Source: Acidobacteriota bacterium (lineage in GTDB: Bacteria; Acidobacteriota; Aminicenantia; UBA2199). From it: DNA of 7,567 bases. The translations under genes were made by a program, and so were the position numbers. Below are positions 5,586 through 7,567 of the stretch, one piece after another; the stretch's first letter is position 1; every line of letters starts with the position of its first letter. The notes below the pieces were generated by a model that was not told the DNA's origin, did no database searches, and saw only the letters and a list, made by a program, of their open reading frames with translations. The DNA is taken from the NCBI GenBank assembly GCA_028749105.1, contig JAQUQF010000081.1, forward strand, positions 1-7,567. Reading direction: 5' to 3'.

Positions 5586-6890
5586 ATGAAAGACAAGAAC
5601 ATGAAAACGGATCCGAAAAATGGCAATGGTACGCAAGCGGCCTGCGACAGTTGCCATGACAAGGAATGTGCTGCGGCTATCCGCAAGAACGACGAAAGCG
5701 AGCAGGAATTCACCGAACGCCGCGAGCTCGAGTCTCGGCTCTGCCGCATCCAACACAAGATCGTCGTCCTGTCGGGAAAGGGAGGCGTCGGCAAGAGCAC
5801 GGTTGCCGTCAATATCGCCGTGGCGTTGCTCATGGCCGGGAAGCGGGTCGGTTTGCTTGACGTCGACATCCATGGCCCGAGCATTCCAACCATGCTGGGA
5901 CTGGATGGCGCCAGGCTGCAAGGCAGTACCGACGGTTTACAGCCTGTCGATGCCGACGGCCTCAAAGTCATGTCGCTGGGTTTCATGCTTGGCGACGCCG
6001 ACCAGGCCGTGATCTGGCGAGGCCCCATGAAGATGGGGGCGATCAAGCAGCTCCTCAAGGATGTGGCTTGGGGGGACCTGGATTACCTGGTCATCGATTC
6101 CCCGCCTGGTACCGGGGACGAACCGCTCTCAGTCTGCCAGCTGATTGGCAATCTGGACGGGGCGGTGGTCGTCACAACGCCGCAGAAAGTGGCGGCTGTG
6201 GATGTGCGAAAGTCTATCAATTTCTGTCGCCAGCTCGGCGTGCCGGTGCTTGGCGTGGTGGAGAACATGAGCGGCTTCGCCTGCCCCAAGTGCGGCGAGA
6301 TCACGCAGATCTTCAGCACCGGCGGCGGCAAGCGCATCGCCGCCGACATGGGCGTGCCGTTCCTCGGCTCCGTCCCCATGGATGTCGCGATCGCTGCGTC
6401 GGGCGACAGCGGCCTGCCCTTTGTCCGTCATAACGCCGCCTCGCCGACCGCTGGGGTCATGCGGGAGATCATCCGACCACTCTTGGCCTTGGAACCTGCC
6501 GCGGTAGCCGCTACCATGAACGATAAAATCGAAAACAAGGAGAAATCAAACATGAAGATCGTAATTCCTGTAGCTGATGGTAAATTGTCAACGCATTTCG
6601 GACACTGCGAGCGTTTTGCCCTGATCGACGTGGATCCGACGGAAAAGAAGATAATCAAGCAAGATGAACTCAAGGCTCCCCCTCATGAACCGGGGCTATT
6701 GCCGAAATGGCTGGCGGAGCGGGGCGCAAACATGATCATCGCCGGCGGCATGGGCCAACGCGCCCAGGCGCTGTTTGCCGAGCATGGCATCGAGGTGGTT
6801 ATTGGCGCCCCGGCCGAGACGCCGGAAAACCTGGTGAACTCGTACCTGGCTGGGACCCTGCAATCGGGGGAGAACGTATGTGACCATTGA
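5586..6890 (+). CDS. Mrp/NBP35-type iron-sulfur carrier ATPase fused to a C-terminal NifX/ORP-type domain
   Basis: A 434-residue fusion. Residues about 50-305 are an Mrp/NBP35/ApbC ATPase, which binds and transfers a [4Fe-4S] cluster at a dimer interface. Walker A is SGKGGVGKST (63-72), followed by LLDVDIHGPSIP (90-101), Walker B VIDSPPGTGDEP (169-180), and the family's MSGFACPKCG with the bridging Cys233-x2-Cys236. The N-terminal extension carries Cys20-x2-Cys23-x4-Cys28, reminiscent of the extra N-terminal cluster of Nbp35 but with different spacing. After a hydrophilic linker (310-322), residues 323-428 form a NifX/orange-protein domain starting MKIVIPVADGKLSTHFGHCE. The same architecture is known as MrpORP in Desulfovibrio. 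Start 5586 is set by AGGAG at 5573-5577, 8 bases away. The nearby ATG at 5581 is out of frame and immediately meets a stop. A possible internal start exists at 6552. Confidence 0.93.
   Translation: MKDKNMKTDPKNGNGTQAACDSCHDKECAAAIRKNDESEQEFTERRELESRLCRIQHKIVVLSGKGGVGKSTVAVNIAVALLMAGKRVGLLDVDIHGPSIPTMLGLDGARLQGSTDGLQPVDADGLKVMSLGFMLGDADQAVIWRGPMKMGAIKQLLKDVAWGDLDYLVIDSPPGTGDEPLSVCQLIGNLDGAVVVTTPQKVAAVDVRKSINFCRQLGVPVLGVVENMSGFACPKCGEITQIFSTGGGKRIAADMGVPFLGSVPMDVAIAASGDSGLPFVRHNAASPTAGVMREIIRPLLALEPAAVAATMNDKIENKEKSNMKIVIPVADGKLSTHFGHCERFALIDVDPTEKKIIKQDELKAPPHEPGLLPKWLAERGANMIIAGGMGQRAQALFAEHGIEVVIGAPAETPENLVNSYLAGTLQSGENVCDH
6537..6554 (+). promoter_or_regulatory. Possible internal ribosome binding site and start for the free NifX/ORP domain
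   Basis: AAGGAG (6537-6542) lies 9 bases ahead of an in-frame ATG at 6552, exactly at the first residue of the NifX/ORP domain (Met323 of the fusion). Initiation here would give a separate product of 112 residues, close to a normal stand-alone NifX-type protein. The signal is as good as those of the annotated genes. Whether it is used, or is a relic of two formerly separate genes, cannot be seen from sequence. Confidence 0.45.
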
Positions 6891-7311
6891 AGTCCCTTCC
6901 GCCATCAGCACCCGTTATGGCCACGCCCGGTGCGTGGTCTGCGGGAGCCTGAACCCAAGATCCCTCAAGTTGGCATTTCAGCCCGCGGGAAAAGGTGCGG
7001 TCACAGCATGGTTTCAAGCGTCCCCTGAACTCCAGGGATATGCCGGGATGCTCCACGGAGGCATCATTGCTTCTTTGCTGGATGCGGCCATGACGCACTG
7101 CTTGTTTTTCCAAAAAATTCAGGCGGTCACGGGGGACCTTCACGTTCGCTTCCTGCAGCCCATTCCTTGCGAAATTTCCCTGGAGATCTTCGCACGGATC
7201 CTTTCCTCTAGGCCACCGGTGTACCGTCTCAGGGCGGAGATCGGACTGGACGGACAAATTGTCGCTTGGGCGGAAGCAAAATTCATGCAGCGCCAACTGC
7301 ATCATGGCTAG
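6880..7311 (+). CDS. PaaI-type hotdog-fold thioesterase
   Basis: A 143-residue hotdog-fold protein, normal length for the PaaI/YbgC-like acyl-CoA thioesterase group (COG2050), which hydrolyses CoA thioesters in the cytoplasm. The family core GMLHGGIIASLLDAAM (56-71) contains His59-Gly-Gly and the candidate catalytic Asp68 on the central helix. VTGDLHVRFLQPIP (83-96) is the typical following strand and turn. The N-terminus holds Cys18-x2-Cys21 in CVVCGSLNP, seen in a subset of these thioesterases. It starts at GTG 6880, with GGGGGAG (6866-6872) 7 bases before it, and overlaps the Mrp fusion by 11 bases, so it belongs to the same operon. The substrate is not predictable. A link to CoA-bound sulfur chemistry of the upstream reductase is speculative. 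It is the last gene of the packed cluster. Confidence 0.88.
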   Translation: MTIEVPSAISTRYGHARCVVCGSLNPRSLKLAFQPAGKGAVTAWFQASPELQGYAGMLHGGIIASLLDAAMTHCLFFQKIQAVTGDLHVRFLQPIPCEISLEIFARILSSRPPVYRLRAEIGLDGQIVAWAEAKFMQRQLHHG

Positions 7312-7447
7312 CTGCTGATTCAAGGATCACAAAGCGATTTATCATCCAGGCCAAAAGTGAGCGATCTGGTTCACATCTCAGCGGTCCTTCAAAAGCGACA
7401 GCCCGGAATGAACTGACAACTACGGCCCAATCAACTCCGGCAGTCAC

Positions 7448-7476
7448 TTGACATCTCCTCCGCTATGTGTTACTAA
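7448..7476 (+). promoter_or_regulatory. Putative sigma-70-type promoter
   Basis: A perfect -35 hexamer TTGACA (7448-7453) is followed after 17 bases by TACTAA (7471-7476), a weak -10 match (3 of 6). The surrounding 7465-7495 stretch is clearly AT-richer than the rest of the window. It sits 56 bases before a Shine-Dalgarno-led ATG at 7509 and would drive the gene running off the right edge. The weak -10 lowers confidence. Confidence 0.45.
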
Positions 7477-7493
7477 TTTTATTTTCGTAACAC
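7467..7493. promoter_or_regulatory. Putative operator: 7-bp perfect inverted repeat
   Basis: GTGTTAC (7467-7473) and GTAACAC (7487-7493) are exact reverse complements separated by a 13-base AT-rich spacer. The half-site centres are 20 bases apart, about two helical turns, as expected for a dimeric repressor contacting one DNA face. The repeat overlaps the putative -10 element, which suits repression. It lacks the GC-rich stem and U-tract of a terminator. The binding protein is unknown, and autoregulation by the gene at 7509 is possible but unproven. Confidence 0.45.
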
Positions 7494-7508
7494 TTTCTAG
7501 GAGACCCT

Positions 7509-7567
7509 ATGCCCGTCATATGTCTTTCTGTTTCGCCCGCTGCTCCTGCCCGGACAGCTGAATGCCA
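7509..7567 (+). CDS. Start of an unidentified gene (3' partial)
   Basis: ATG 7509 follows AGGAG (7499-7503) by 5 bases and opens a frame that stays open to the window end (19 complete codons, beginning MPVICLSVSPAAPARTAEC). The peptide matches nothing I recognise. The alternative ATG at 7519 has no good Shine-Dalgarno and stops at 7558-7560. The promoter/operator-like sequence just upstream supports a new transcription unit here, but the fragment is too short to be sure the gene is real. Confidence 0.35.
   Translation, partial: MPVICLSVSPAAPARTAEC

Noticed and set aside
7312..7447. Transcription terminator after the thioesterase gene
   Set aside because: Only short imperfect pairings (such as GTGA/TCAC) and no GC-rich stem followed by T residues; nothing supportable was seen in this stretch.
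7266..7451. Plus-strand open frame of 61 residues over the thioesterase end
   Set aside because: Overlaps the end of the thioesterase in another frame, lacks a good ribosome binding site and has no recognisable features.
1..7567. CRISPR arrays, tRNA/rRNA genes, insertion sequences or phage genes
   Set aside because: No repeated spacer pattern, RNA gene signature, transposase or terminal inverted repeats were seen on either strand.

Overview
This is a GC-rich window with one strand in use. It carries a tightly packed plus-strand gene cluster from a partial gene at base 3 to a stop at 7311, followed by a short AT-richer promoter region and the start of another gene at the right edge. The gene types (MinD-type ATPases carrying ferredoxin modules, NifX-type cluster carriers, DUF5320, an FmdB zinc ribbon, an Mrp-NifX fusion and a persulfide-reductase-type flavoprotein) are characteristic of strict anaerobes. 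A Desulfobacterota/Desulfuromonadota-like bacterium is the best guess. That is inference from gene content and base composition, not from a marker gene.

Layout: C-terminal fragment of an unrecognised cysteine-bearing protein (3-152); stand-alone NifX/NifB-type protein (227-586); FAD/NAD disulfide reductase fused to a rhodanese domain, of the CoA-disulfide/NADH-dependent persulfide reductase type (625-2322); DUF5320 small protein (2350-2616); first MinD-like ATPase with a 2[4Fe-4S] ferredoxin insert (2613-3461); FmdB-type zinc ribbon with a cysteine-rich tail (3465-3731); radical SAM protein with a C-terminal winged-helix-like region (3728-4699); second MinD-ferredoxin ATPase (4696-5574); Mrp/NBP35 ATPase fused to a NifX/ORP domain (5586-6890); hotdog-fold thioesterase (6880-7311). 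From 2350 on the genes either overlap by 4 to 11 bases or are separated by at most 11 bases, so this is almost certainly one operon with translational coupling. No promoter or terminator was seen inside it, and its promoter probably lies left of the window.

How the parts may work together: the three deviant-Walker-A ATPases and the two NifX-type domains are the kind of proteins that bind, hold and transfer metal-sulfur clusters. The closest described analogue is the orange protein (ORP) system of Desulfovibrio, where MinD-ferredoxin ATPases and an Mrp-ORP fusion accompany a protein binding a Mo-Cu-S cluster. Here the persulfide reductase/rhodanese could supply or dispose of sulfane sulfur, the ferredoxin inserts could bring electrons, and the radical SAM protein could perform a modification step. 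This joint role is inference. The individual family assignments are much firmer.

The right edge (7312-7567) holds a putative sigma-70-like promoter overlapped by a perfect 7-bp inverted repeat (GTGTTAC/GTAACAC) and a Shine-Dalgarno-led start at 7509, which suggests a separately regulated transcription unit.
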